Shown piece after piece: positions 36,401 through 48,604 of a stretch of 64,000 bases of DNA. The position numbers were made by a program, and so were the translations under genes. Source of the DNA: Branchiostoma lanceolatum (lineage: Eukaryota; Chordata; Leptocardii; Amphioxiformes; Branchiostomatidae). Numbering within the stretch: the stretch's first letter is position 1; each line of letters starts with the position of its first letter. The notes beneath the pieces were generated by a model that saw nothing but the letters and a program-made list of their open reading frames with translations, ran no database searches and had not been told where the DNA came from. The stretch covers positions 17,581,142 through 17,645,141 of the forward strand of contig NC_089722.1 of assembly GCF_035083965.1 (NCBI RefSeq), read 5' to 3'.

Positions 36401-39400
36401 CCACCCCCCCCCCCCCCAAAAAAAAATTGAAAAAAAAAAAATTGCTAGTAAAACGCTAGTGGGAAGGCCTGCAACGGAGGCTATGCTTCGCCAAGTTCCG
36501 GGATCACAACACGTGTGATTCGGAAACAACGCACTGAAGCTCCGGCAACATATCCGATTACCCATCTGAAATAACAACAACAAACGAGCATGTCAGAGAT
36601 AACCACAGTAACATTAAAAAAACTTAGCGGAAGATCTATATATCAACTATGCAGAATGTTTGGAAATGATAAAAGTGCGCTGCCACTTCAATTGCTAATA
36701 TATGATAACGGAATAAAAGGTCGTTGAAAAAAGATCTGTAGGTATACAATGTAATGATAGAACAAGATCTAGATAAACTACAATCTACTGCCTTTGGTTG
36801 GAAAACTGGCAGCTGAATTTTCTACGACACATGCACGGTTATCCCAAGACTCATGGTGCCCTAAGTTTGCGATTTTGCCCTACATGTTACTCTCCAAGAG
36901 GAGGGGTTCCGGCAGGTTTTTGACGTGTTTTTAGGCGTTTTTGTCGGGCTTTCTACTTTGTCATTTTTTGTTTCCATCAAAGTAGAAAGCCTGGCAAAAC
37001 GCCTAATACATGTCAAAGCCTGCCGGAACCCCTCCTCTGCTCGAAGAGTACTACATGTAACTGAGAGACCGTTAAATGATCTGAAAAAAAATGCGACGCT
37101 GAACGGTCTCTCAGCGGTCTCACAGCTGTCTCACAACGGTCTCACATCGGTCTCTCAACGGTCTCTCAACGGTCTCTCAACGGTCTCTCAACGGTCTCTC
37201 AACGGTCTCTCAACGGTCTCACAACAGCCCTGCCTCTGTGGAATTTTCTCTTAACCGTTCCCATGACTACTGGCAGGTTCCGTGTATCGGGGAGGAGGCG
37301 GATGCTGGCCGCGTGGCGACCCGTGAGTGCGGGATAGTGGAGATGCCTGAGTACGGGTACTCCGTGGCCTTCTGGCGGGGTCCGGACTGCAGCAAGTGCC
37401 GCGTCTGTAAACCCGCCACCAAGTCCTGCAAGGGGGAGAGCAGCTACGACATGGACTGGGAGGACACGCCGATAGGTGAGGCGCTGATTGGCTGTGTGTT
37501 CATCATTGAATTCAAATCTACCAATCACAAGTCCTGAAGGACTCGATCATAACCATTATCGGAGCTTAGTAGCAAGTTTAGTATCACAATATTTTCGTCA
37601 CTGAAATCAGAGAGAATTTGCACTCTTAAAGTCAGCTTTGGTCGAGAAGGTTACTTAATCCTTATTGTGCTTCTACGGTTGCAAAGTTTTTCGCCTTGTG
37701 CAAGGGGAGTGGCAGTCTTGCGTTTCTACCAAGAAAAGGCTGTTGGAAATTGGAAGGTTAAAGTTTGTTTGGTTGTTTGTTTGTTTGTTTACTAGGAGAG
37801 GTAGTAGAGAAGCCGTGTGACGAGCGGCTGGGCCTGAGAGGGTCCAGTGTGAAGAGACGATGTGTGGAGTACCCGCCCCTCAGTATGGCTGTGTGGGAAG
37901 TTCCCGACATGACCGAATGTGTCAGCGCCTTCGCCAACTCTACCATATTCCAGGTGATCATGAATAAACAGACTCTCTTTATACATAACCAAGTGTTCTA
38001 CCTGTTTTAGCAAGGACAATGCCACTTAACACTTCACCAACATCACAGCACGTACAGCAGAGTAAAGTCCAATGGATAGCAAGAAGAAAACGCAGATCAG
38101 CACCAAGGACAGGGTAGTATGGAGACGTGAAAGGCGTCATGTTTTTGCAAACAGGCTCGTGACATCGGCAGTCCTGCTTGATTGGACTGGTTGAATTTGT
38201 TTTAGATAGAACTATGACCTAGAATAACGTATAACTACGAAAATAGTATCGCCGACAGGAGATCGTATTCGTAGAGTTATCAAAGACTGAAGTGATTTTA
38301 ATCTTACAGGTCGTGCATTGGGGGAAAAGTCAAGAAAGAAACTCAGTTTTCCATTCAATGTGTCAAATATACTTTTAGTCTTATTGCAACACCAGCATTG
38401 CTTCTATGTTTATTGTTTGAGCTCTTAATCACACTAAAGCAGCTTGGGGATACTACTTTAAAATGCAGGGAAATCACTTGCAGTACTTCTGTCTCTCGCT
38501 AGACGACGCTGCTGGAGCAGTACTTCACCATGTACCTGAACTCCACCGTCCAGTGGATGAAGCGTAACGTCTGCCCGCCTGAGACAACGTTCATAGAAGA
38601 GAACAGGAAAGGTCAGGATAGGACTTCATCGATTCGTAGTTATAAAGTAACCCGAGATATGTGTAGTACATACAGAGAAAGACGATGTGTGTGTGTGTGT
38701 GCGTGCGTGCGTGCGCGTGTGTTTTTTGTGTGTGTTTTGTGTGTGTCCTTTTCAGATTTCAGGTTTCCAGCCTCAATGACGAATCATAACGGTATATGCA
38801 AGCACGAACGGTATCGAAGACAACTAAGAATTCCTTTTGCAGGTATTTTCAGATGGCCCTTGACGCTAGCTGGGTTCCCGGCGCTCGCTGACTGTCCCTA
38901 CGGCTCCATCCTGCCCTCCGCCCGCCTCATCCGAGACCTCATCCTGGACATCTCTCTCGGAGTCTTCCAGCACCAGGAGATTCCCGTGGAGAAGTACAAC
39001 GGCACCAGCCTGACCGATAACTTCCTCAACACGCTCTGGACAAGCAGCATGGACAACTTCGTGGAAAGCGACGTCTACAAGGAAGGGAAGGAGTTCTTCG
39101 AGAAAATCTTTAACAAAACAGGGGAGGGGGCTAACGATCGCAAACGGCAGCGACGGTCTGAGAAGGCGACCGAACGCATCGTTGTCCGCAGACCGGAGAT
39201 ACGGCCCCGACATCTGGATCATTTCGGCACGTCCGACTATGGCGGAAATGCAGCGGTAGACAGTTTCAACCACAGCGAGACAACCAACCAAACTCAAGAA
39301 CCTCCATCCAGAAACAAGGTTGGTAAACTGATCGTTCGTTCTCATTTAAATGTAACGTTACACATTTTATAACTACCGTTACCGTTTGAAGTAAGACGTT

Positions 39401-42400
39401 CCTGACATTAGGATATGCCACATATAAGATGCCAAACTGTCATTTTCATGGCGACTCAAAACCTTTTTGGCTTTTAATAACGACAGTTTGGCACCTGATA
39501 TGTGGCATGTCTTAATGTCAGGAACGTCTTACTTCAAATGGTAACGGAAGTTACAAAATGTGTACATTTAAATAAGAACGAGCGTGATACGTACAGTTTA
39601 TTGATGTAGCTTGATGGATGTTTTCCGACGATGCTGAGGGTTGCAGTTAACCTGTCTGGGTAACTTTTTGTAGCGACATGGCTGAATTCCAAGGTATCTC
39701 CTTCAGTATTTAGCAACGCTAACTCGTTGGCACTGAAGCGCTGACTTGGAATCCATTGCGGCGCTGCAGACATCGAAGCGAGTTTTGACAACTTCGCTTT
39801 CGCAAATATGCTGTGATAGTAACAGTTACAGGTTTGCGTAGCAAAACCTTTGTTGGATCCGTTGGCATGTGCGGTGGCCGCCATCTTGATTTTGTGACGT
39901 CGCAGGGTAGCCATACCATTTCATTGGGAGGACGTTTTTTTTTGGTCGCTAGCGTTCTCTCTATTTTTGACAAATCGGCACACAACTATTACACATTCAA
40001 CTCAAATAAAGATTCAATACCAATTCATATTTATAAAAAGACCCCGTAATCGCTAAACTAACATAGCAAACCTGAAGTATATGTAGCACAAATACTTAAC
40101 TCTAGTTGTACCTATGTCTCTCTTGCAAATATAAAGTTTCTTCTGTTGCCCCAGGTGACGTGGGAGAACTTCGCTAACGTGCTGCTGCACCTGGAGCTGC
40201 TCCTGCGCAGAGCCAGCCGGAAGTGCGTTCAGAACGAGGACGGCAGCGTCAGCTGGACGGAGCCCATGACGTGGATGTGCCGCTCAAAGGACAGCGCGCC
40301 GTTCGAGGACTTGTACAAGGTGGGCTCTTTTAGTTTATCATTAGGCCACGGCTTAATTGTATGGATGACGATTCCTGACATAGATATTAGAATGATAACA
40401 TCTTGTATGTTATCATTAGAATGATAACATACAAGAATGATAACATCTTGTATGTTATCATTAGAATGATAACATACAAGAATGATAACATACAAGGTTC
40501 ACTCCTATAAATTTTGTGACCTATGTACAATTTTCCCGCATTTGCTAGCAGATATTTATTTTTAGTTTATTTTCAGCTCTTAACATATCTATATACAGTT
40601 CCCTGTTGATAAGTTGAATGAGGGATAAGGTCATATTATTATTAAGGGAATCATCTTCAAGTCATGTTGGATTTTGCCTTTTATGTACGACGTCTGATCA
40701 CACTTCAACAGATTCTATCAGACAGCGCGAGGGTGGAGGCGTTCATCTCAAGCGTAGAGCACGTGACCGGTGACCTTGGCAACTTCAGGACCCCGGATGT
40801 GGAACTAACCCTCAACATGTTTGAGACTGCGCACAAGGTGGACCAGGTCTACTCCCCGGAGGTAAGACTGATGCTTATTTTCTTCCATCCATCTTTTTTT
40901 CGCCCGTCTCTCACCCAATGAATCCTTCCGAAAACATCATAATTGTAAACCTCGCGATTTTTTCACGGACTACGGGGTATTGTTCTCAGTTTATTTGTGT
41001 GTTTGTTAGTTAGTTTGCATTGGTGTGTGTGTGTGAAGTTTTCCCCGCTGGCCCAGATTCAAGGTGCTATGAGGGGGGGGGGGGGGGGGTAAAAGGTGTA
41101 GCTGAAGACTTGCAGGATTGAAGGCTGGCTTGGCTCGGGTCCATAGTCCCACTGGAAGGCATAACAATGTATACCGTGTATGCGGAATTAGCGAGAAATA
41201 ATGAATAAAGAAAGGAATCAACAACAACAAAACTCTACTTATTTCACAGTTATAAGACCTTCGCTTTCTTGTTTAACTATGTCTTTGTCACCCATTCTTA
41301 TTCCCCTAAATATATCATACATGTATAATTGACACCTGATTAAATCTATCAATCAATGTGTCATCAGTGATGATATCAATACTGAAGTAACGTATGTTTG
41401 AATAACTCACGAAACTTTTCTCAGATTGCCTCCACCCTCATCGAGACGATCAGTAGCCTGGTGGGCTCCTCCCCTGGAACACTGAGTTTGGAGGAAACGC
41501 ATCGGTTAGTTACTTTTGGCACAGATGAATTTGTCTATGATTTTAAGGGATTCGACACATTTTTACACCGGCTTCAGGTAAGATGATGTCAAATTATGAT
41601 GCCTATAAGTCGGAGTCAAATGAACTTTCCCTAATCTGAGCTTGATATGTTCATCTGTTTGGTAGAGTTCATTCTGAACTATGGTTAAACTGTAATTTGT
41701 AGCACATAAAGAAGATATGACCAAAAGTTTCGATTGAACAACATGAGATGAAATTGTTGTTGACCTTTATGCCGTGCCGTATCATCTCGCCCTCCCAGCT
41801 TACTCCTCTTAATCAACACTATCGTGGATGACGCCATGACCGACAACATGACGTCATACTCAGTGGTGACGGACAACGTTGTCGTCAACATAGAGAAGGT
41901 AAAACAACATTATCAGAAACACTAAAATAGCCACATTCGTCGTACGATCGCAAACCAATGGAATTCTTCGGGCAGTCTTTTATATGTCATAAGTTTACAG
42001 TTAGATGTGTAAAGGTTAGGTGTGCCTAGCGCCTGCAAAGCTGGTGCACTCCGAAGGGTGGTTTTAATTGCTATACAAATACAGACGCAGACATTCTCTT
42101 ACAAATGAAAATATAAAACCAATAAGTTTTCCAGTCTTTGAGGTTTTCAGACGAAATGACAACATCACGACTCTTTCCCCGCAGGTGGAGCCACAGGCGT
42201 TTCCCGGCATGACCTTCGTGTCTTTGCACGGTCCGTCCAACCTCACCAACTATACGGACCATGGAGGGTCAGGTATGGATTACGTTATACATCGTACTAG
42301 CTAAAGTTTATTGCATTACATCCGCTATCTAAGCATACCTTAAAGCAGGTGTATTTTTCCCTTTATTTTTTACTCGAATGACGAAACAGAGATTTTACGT

Positions 42401-45400
42401 GTACTTGAATAAAAGATCGAATTCTTATTCAGTGTTTGACTGATACTAACTAAAAGCTAATTTAGATCCGGTCATGAAGCAATGGAGAAAATAAGCTAAA
42501 GTCATCGATCCTCCTCGAATCATTCGATCATTTGAAGAAATCGTTTATCTAGTACATGTGTATCAAGATATACAAAGCTCCTTTAATGGCATGAACTGAA
42601 TACTATATTTCATCTGAAGGTAACCTCAGCCTGAGGAACCACACCTTCCAGACCATCCCGGGTGCTCTACAGGAGACGGTGCAGCAGATCGACATCTCCG
42701 TCCTGAGCGAGCTCATCTACATCCCGCACGCTGTCTTCGATGACGCCGATGTCAGGTGATGCCTTTTTGTTGCATTTCCTGTTTATGGCGTGGTGACATA
42801 TTTGTCGTACCTTAGGTCTTCGTACGATTTTGATGTCGTAGAATTTTCAAGCAGGCTGTGACGAAGGACATTATATCCTATGTCATGTCCTTGCTGTGAC
42901 AGAAACAACCACTGACAAGGGTCCAAGACAGCCTCCCCCGTAACAAGACAGCTGAATTTTGTGCGGCATATACATGACCGCTCGAAGAATGCCCTCGGTT
43001 AGCGACGAATGTTACTGGTCGTAGAATAAGTCCCCACAACCCGGCTGAATGTTAGAGTTGACGGATTACACGAGATCGGATGTGCTTAACACGAGAACAC
43101 TAGTGGTACATGATATATATTATCTAGAAAGATTCTACATTCAAATTTAGAGACACATTAACAATATTCCTGTTGCCCATACATTCAAGTACATTGGCAT
43201 CTAAGGCATGTTTATAAGGATACGGTTCAAATTTTCAAAGCGTAGGATTCTGCAAAGGCAGGTGTCAAAGACTGGTAAATTTTGGCGAGGACTCCGGGGC
43301 TAGCCTAATAGTATACTATCAACCCCACAATTCCAGAGCTGCTCTGGATGCGAACTGCTCCTGGCACCACCATTCCCACAACCTGCGCGCCATCCAGTTC
43401 GTACTCTACGAGAACGACCGGCTCTTCCCTTCCGACATAAACGGACAAAACGACTTACAGAACGGCACAAATTCTACCGAGAACCATGAAGGCCTGCTAA
43501 AGGAAGATCAACACCAGCTGACGATCGGCAGCAGAGTGCTAGCGAGTAAAATCCAGGGACGTTGTGTGAAGAACCTGACAGAACCCGTTGTCATCATCCT
43601 GAAACACAAGATGGTGAGAGTGGTGGATTGATACGCAAATGTTAAAAATATTTTGGAAAATCGAATATCCCGTGCATGATTACAATTGTTTCTTATACAG
43701 TTCTACTGTACAACTGATAGTTCCAGGTATGGAAAAAAATACTTTCTCATTTTATTTTGCAGAAGGGGAGAACCCCTAAGTGCGTGTTCTGGGACTTCGA
43801 TGTCGCGGGTAGGAAACCTTTAAAACCCTCAAATTGTTGGTTTTCCTTGGTTATCAACTTATATGATACATGTATAACATTACGTTGTGACAACGGCAAC
43901 AACAGTAAAATTTTCAGTAACAGTAAGACTTTGTACAAATATCGTGCAATAAAGTTCTTCTTCATTTTCTGAGGGCGCTGGTGGTGATGCTGAAGTACTA
44001 CGGTCACCGTAGTTTTCTTAATTCGATAACAATGAAGATGGATTTTATAATGACATCGTGATTGCAATAGACTTAAGCCCTTTTTTCAATGTGAAACTGT
44101 ACTGGGGAGGTGACACGAATTATGTTTCCTTTGCTGCGAAAGGTGGCGCAGGCGCGTGGTCAACTGAGGGATGCTGGGTACACCAAACCGTTGATGACGT
44201 CACGGAATGCCATTGTAACCACCTGACTAACTTTGCCCTGATAATGGTACGTCATCGACCAACTGCTTTTCTGAGAACATTTTTGGCGACGCCTCAGGGG
44301 CCAGATAAGTTATTATTGCTTATTAGCGCTATCGCTAACAAAATATCATTTCATCCAGACAGCTCGAGAACGTAAGCTAGCATATGTAACGATTACAAAA
44401 GGTAGTGGAATGAACAGTATTAACCAATGCACAGGTATCCAAGATAACAGTTACTCAAGCAACTAGATAGATTTGCTTGAGTAACTGTTATATTGCGTAT
44501 TTTACTTCCTGGATGTCTAACCTTCATCGACGCACTGGACAAGTATATGTTCACAGAAATCACACATATGAGATCCTATCCAAATTCATTTTCAGATAAA
44601 GGTTTCCTTCCTCAAGTACCTCTAATGTTTGTTATGATTTTGAACGTATCTTCAATGGGACTTTCCAATAAGCAGCTAGTGGAGTCTGGAATCTCTCCCA
44701 TAGCTTAGTCTAGTCAGCCGTAGGGGCAGCATGGCGTTCAGCAAAGATTCTCTACTGCTGGCGATCTTCTACCAGTCTTGCCATCTGGTTGGTCAAGCAT
44801 GTGCATGTATCCAATAATCACAGATATCAATACTATAGTCTATACTATAGATGTTGTTTCTCCCCTGTCCACGCTCAGGACATCGCTGACCAGTTCGGTG
44901 CCGGACCTTTGCCGGCGGAACATCGCACAGCGCTGAACTGGATCTCCTGGCTGGGCTGCGGTCTGTCCATGGCCGGACTTATCGGCACACTGGTGTCTCT
45001 TCTCTTCGTCAGGTCGGTAGATGGGAAAAAATACAACAACACCTAAAACCCTGTCACATATATTAGACAATGACCTCCCGACCTTCCCTAGACCATGGCT
45101 GGGAGGTGGTCATGAGCAAGGTCATCTGTGGTTGGAAGTTGGTCGGTGAGATGTTGATTGCCTACTTGTATCTAAAATTCATCTGCGCCAGTCGACTATA
45201 CATTTTAGAAAGTCGGCATATTATGCTTGGACACGAACTGGATTTAAAATGGATCCAAGGCTACGCTCAACCCAGTGTTTGCCTTGGTTGGGGAGTAGCC
45301 CAGAGTAAAGTTGTGGGAGTGTCCTGTGTGTGTGACAGGGGCTTAACACTTATCATCGAGATAAGATATGGTGATAGCCTTGGCTTGATATCATGAAGCC

Positions 45401-48369
45401 ACCGACATAAATTGTAATGGATCTAATTAAATCTAATCTTGGTTGTTAACGAAGTACGATGAGTACATACATCATAATGGCAAAATTGTCAGTCACGTTT
45501 CGAAGGCGTTTTCTGTTCAAATGAACGGGAAGGTTGTTGTGAATTGCCTTGCCGGCTTGTCGCTCCGTGTTGTAAGTAGCTCAAGGCAATACAATGGTTT
45601 AATGTTTCTTGTGAACTACTCCCCTTCAGGAGTCTTCGCCAGCTGAAGACGACGCCCTGTCACGTGAACCTGAGCGCGGCCATGCTGCTGGCCATGGTGA
45701 GTCTGCAGGTCGGGGTGAAGCAGACGGACAGCCGGCTGGCGTGTGGGGTACAGGCCGCGCTCATCCAGTACTTCTTACTGGTAAGATACAGCACATTTAA
45801 ATTTCTACTACCTTCAGTAAATGATTGGAGATAAAAACCAATTCATGTTTTATCTGTTGTGCTATTCTGACGTAAAACGGTACTATAAACTTGATGTAAA
45901 ACTGCGTAGTGGCGAAATGCGTTAGTTAAATTTTCTCTAAGGCACCGGTCACATCGTACATATGTCGTGCATATACCGTACAATATTCAGTTAACGTTGC
46001 CCTGTTACTGAAAAGGCTGCAGCGCAGCCTCAGATCCTTAACGGTGGTTAGTTTTGGCACAGCCGTACCACGTACCAAGAACCAGAGCTTACACGAATGT
46101 GATCGCGCCGTATCTCACCGCTCTTTATTTCGGTTGACCTTTCCCACCACCTATTACAGGTGTCGCTGGCGTGGATGGCAGTCGAGGCACTGCTCATGTA
46201 CCAGAACCTGGTTAAAGTTGTCCTGAGGCCACCAAGATTCTTCTTCTGCAGGTCTTGCGTCACAGCCTGGGGTAAGATATCTTCAATTCAAAGGGCCCGT
46301 TGATGCCCTATTTCCATAGGATGGAGACCGTTCATTGAAATTTCATAGGCCGGCCTTAGAGACCATTGAAATATCATTGAGATAATAGAGGGATCATTGA
46401 AAAGTTATAGAAACAACCGTTGACCAAAGAATCGTTGCCAAAAAGTTGATCATGAGGGATTTAGGAGATTTTGAGACTCTCTGTAAACTTTGAATACTGC
46501 AGTTTTCAATTATCTTTGTTAATCACTTGTTAATCAAAACTGTCACAAACCATCGGCTGCATGATGTCAGGGAATAATTTGGAGCATATCACGAAGAAGT
46601 TTTAACAGCCACGGACGTTATTTACTAGAATGCAAAGGAGACACGTTGTGGTTGGAGATTGAAACTGTTTTTCGAGATGTCTTGGTGTGAAACGCCGGTA
46701 ACCGAATTCCTACTGTTGTTCCTCCTGCAGTTGTACCGGCCATCGTAGTTACCGCGTCTGTCTTCCTTCGCTGGGACTCATACGGCGCAGACGATAGGTG
46801 AGATGGATATCAAACGTTCAGAATCTAATATATAGTTACCTAACCTTGCAAACTGTGTAATGCCATGTGCAGAAACGATAGACAATCTTTATATTATATA
46901 TACATATGATAACATTTAAGAATTAGGGTCAAAGGTTCGTACATGAAAACATTACGTAAGTTGCTTAAATCATCTATCCATTTACATGCATGCTTGAGTA
47001 ACTGTTACTTTGCGTGTTTTGAATACCATGTAGCTAACAAGTAGAATGTATCAAGACGATGACAATTGTCAGATTTCGGCTCAATGTGTTGTTGACTGAT
47101 ATTTTGTTGTCGCACCGGCTGCTTTATTTTAGATTATCATGAAAAGACTTAAACTTTACATAACCAACACTGAAATAATTGGGACCCAATGTCATGTCCT
47201 GGAAGTTGCAGTAGACTTGTTTATTCCGTCAGTCAGCCGAAAAATTGGGTCCCAATTATCTCAGCGTTGGTTATGTAAAGTTGAGCCTGTTCATGATGTC
47301 ATTTTACCAACACAGACGAACTTTCATGCTATGCTCCTTTAGATGTTGGATCTCCGACACCGCCGTGTTCTTCGCTACGTTCTTCGTGCCCTCCATGATC
47401 ATCGTGGTGTTCAACAGCGTCATCTTCGGCCTGGTGATCCGATCGCTGATGGTGCGGAAGGTTCCCGGGGACGGGTTCGCCACCCGCCGAAGGGACCGCG
47501 TGAGGGAGGCGCGGAGCGCCATCGGGCTCATGGTCCTGCTTGGTAAGTTATAGACTGATCCTTACTGTCCATCACAATTAGCAAATCAACCAATGCTTGA
47601 GAGATTGGCAATTAGCAGTTCAACCACTAAAAGAGTGGCTGTGCATGCCGCTTTTAGCCTATTTGACAACTTTTCACAGGCTTATTTGATGTAGATAGGT
47701 AGGAACTGTAGACAGTTATGCCCATCTGAATTAACGATTACAACATTTTGTACTTCCATAGGTCTAACCTACCTCTTTGGAAGTTTCACCGTCGGCGACG
47801 CGCGCTTGGTCTTCCAGTACATCTTCGCCATTACCAATTCCATCCAGGGTTTCCTCATCTTCCTGTTCTTCGCCGTCATCCCCCTCTACAGGCAGAGGAC
47901 GTCGAAGAAGAACCGGTCTGGCCTTCACAGCAAGATGCCCTCTAGGGGTCAGTCAAAGATGTCAGTCATGTCTCTAGACGTTTCTTCACGTCTTCGCAGG
48001 TCGTCCTCACAATCGACGGTGGAAAGCTTCACGGAAGACTGTGAAGCGGTGAGACGGAAGGTTGGCACGCTTCCGGCTGTGAAGGAGGTCGACGAAGAGC
48101 CACCGGAAACCGACGATGATGGCCGAACGAGTACGGATATTCTCGACGAGACCCGAACAACAGAGGAACGAGAAAGTCAAAGATTTTCTGCATCCGCCAT
48201 GACAGAGACTCTGAAAAATGACGATCAAAGCAATCCCACTTTTCTGCCGTCCTCGCATGGCTACTGTACCCGTGGCCGTGTGTTTGGCCACGGGTTCCTC
48301 AGAAGGGCACACGTGTCTACCTCTGAAAGCGAAGTGGACTTGACTCTATGGGACGGCGAGCAGTGCTAA
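33470..48369 (+). CDS. Adhesion G-protein-coupled receptor (HormR-like modules, GAIN/GPS, 7TM)
   Basis: Twenty-one exons: 33470-33614, 34985-35154, 37277-37475, 37796-37953, 38503-38611, 38843-39318, 40155-40319, 40712-40861, 41425-41504, 41799-41898, 42185-42272, 42620-42755, 43338-43613, 43763-43808, 44143-44246, 44879-45012, 45630-45780, 46160-46271, 46731-46797, 47343-47542 and 47762-48369. All phases agree except one base missing in exon 13; with it the protein is ~1224 residues. Order: signal peptide (MLVVRTFFFLFVLRFSDG); a hormone-receptor-like module (DGYLWPETAAPGLAEVPC, ATRECG); a second such module (KPCDERLG, VKRRCVEY, WEVPDMTEC); a basic RKRQRR site; the GAIN domain (IQFVLYENDRLFPSD, VFWDF); and a canonical GPS (CHCNHLTNFALIM, cut expected between L and T). 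Then come seven membrane helices with CWIS in loop 2 and a ~180-residue Ser/Glu-rich tail. Subfamily not assigned. Confidence 0.88.
35240..35660. mobile_element. Degraded foldback element with internal repeat
   Basis: The outer arms 'gggttgctggaaaaatagta' (from 35263) and 'aatttttccagcaaccccag' (to about 35650) are complementary. They resemble the inner arms of the element at 21974-22186. The interior holds a copy of the dispersed repeat also seen at 20520-20740. It lies in intron 2 of the receptor gene. Confidence 0.5.
36206..36483. mobile_element. Foldback MITE, TAGCCT family, exact 9-bp target duplication
   Basis: The termini TAGCCTCCGTCGCAGGCCTTCCCACTAGCG and their complement at 36452-36483 bound palindromic arms with 'ccgtatctgcttgggatcgtgg' type repeats, including long G and C runs. 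TGCTTCGCC flanks it exactly at 36197-36205 and 36484-36492. Located in intron 2 of the receptor gene. Confidence 0.88.
36897..37038. repeat. Inverted repeat (foldback)
   Basis: Arms starting 'agaggaggggttccggcagg' at 36897 and ending in the complement at 37038 enclose 'aaagtagaaagcc' palindromes. Intron 2 of the receptor gene; no clear target duplication was seen. Confidence 0.75.
37095..37225. repeat. 11-bp tandem repeat in intron
   Basis: About ten units of 'CTCAACGGTCT' or variants, ending some 50 bp before the acceptor of receptor exon 3. Early units vary (CTCACAGCGGT), later ones are nearly identical. Confidence 0.9.
39326..39590. mobile_element. Foldback element next to receptor exon 6
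   Basis: Left arm (39326-39430) and right arm (39484-39590) are complementary over ~100 bp, including 'gaagtaagacgttcctgaca' and its complement. It begins only about seven bases after the exon 6 donor. Confidence 0.75.
43338..43613 (+). pseudogene. Frameshifted GAIN exon of the adhesion GPCR
   Basis: Exon 13 is read in one frame from 43339 (NCSWHHHSHNLRAIQFVLYE, then NDRLFPSD) and in another from about 43440 (NGQNDLQNGTNSTE ... SRVLASKIQG ... EPVVIILKHKM). Both halves are clear GAIN sequence. One base is missing near 43437-43442 (context GACATAACGGAC), and in the first frame a stop follows at 43498-43500. No GT lies between the halves, so a small intron does not explain it. It may be an assembly error, a disrupted allele or a real loss of function. 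Confidence 0.75.
44450..44495. repeat. Short inverted repeat, dispersed family
   Basis: The arm 'ataacagttactcaagcaac' and its complement form a hairpin. The same half-unit occurs at about 22503 and, complemented, at about 46992, so it is part of a dispersed element. Confidence 0.65.
47145..47290. mobile_element. Foldback element upstream of receptor exon 20
   Basis: Arms of about 43 bp ('aactttacataaccaacact...gggacccaat' and its complement) end roughly 55 bp before the exon 20 acceptor. The arms differ at only a few bases. Confidence 0.75.
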
Positions 48370-48385
48370 AACCATCTCCTTTACA

Positions 48386-48492
48386 TAATCTCCAAGCAGA
48401 TCTTACGGTGGCAAGATCGTAATTGGCCGCAAAGACTGTGTTCATGAGCCGGCAGTTACGATCTTGCCACCTGAAAATCTTCTTGGAGATTA
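48386..48492. mobile_element. Foldback MITE, TAATCTCC family, just after the receptor stop codon
   Basis: It begins TAATCTCCAAGCAGATC and ends in TTGGAGATTA, with inner arms 'ggcaagatcgtaa'. It starts 16 bases after the receptor stop codon, so the 3' UTR probably contains it. Confidence 0.75.
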
Positions 48493-48494
48493 CC

Positions 48495-48595
48495 TAGCCT
48501 GGAGTCCAGTCTTCTTAGCTTTGGTCCGCTTCCAACGTCGCTACCCCTGATAGGTTGGAAGCGGACCAAAGTTAACAAGGCTGGACTCCAGGCTA
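48495..48595. mobile_element. Foldback MITE, TAGCCT family, inserted at the end of another MITE
   Basis: TAGCCTGGAGTCCAG... and its complement form ~40-bp arms around a short loop. Flanks GAGATTACC (48486-48494) and GAGATTACG (48596-48604) match at 8 of 9 bases. The left copy is the last part of the TAATCTCC-family element, so this insertion is the younger. Confidence 0.8.
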
Positions 48596-48604
48596 GAGAT
48601 TACG

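Noticed and set aside
37080-37225. Possible CRISPR-like array
   Set aside because: The 11-bp units are contiguous, without spacers, in an animal intron; it is an ordinary tandem repeat.
45070-45396. 108-residue plus-strand open frame between receptor exons 16 and 17
   Set aside because: It lies in an intron, has no homology, and including it would break the helix 1 to helix 2 join.
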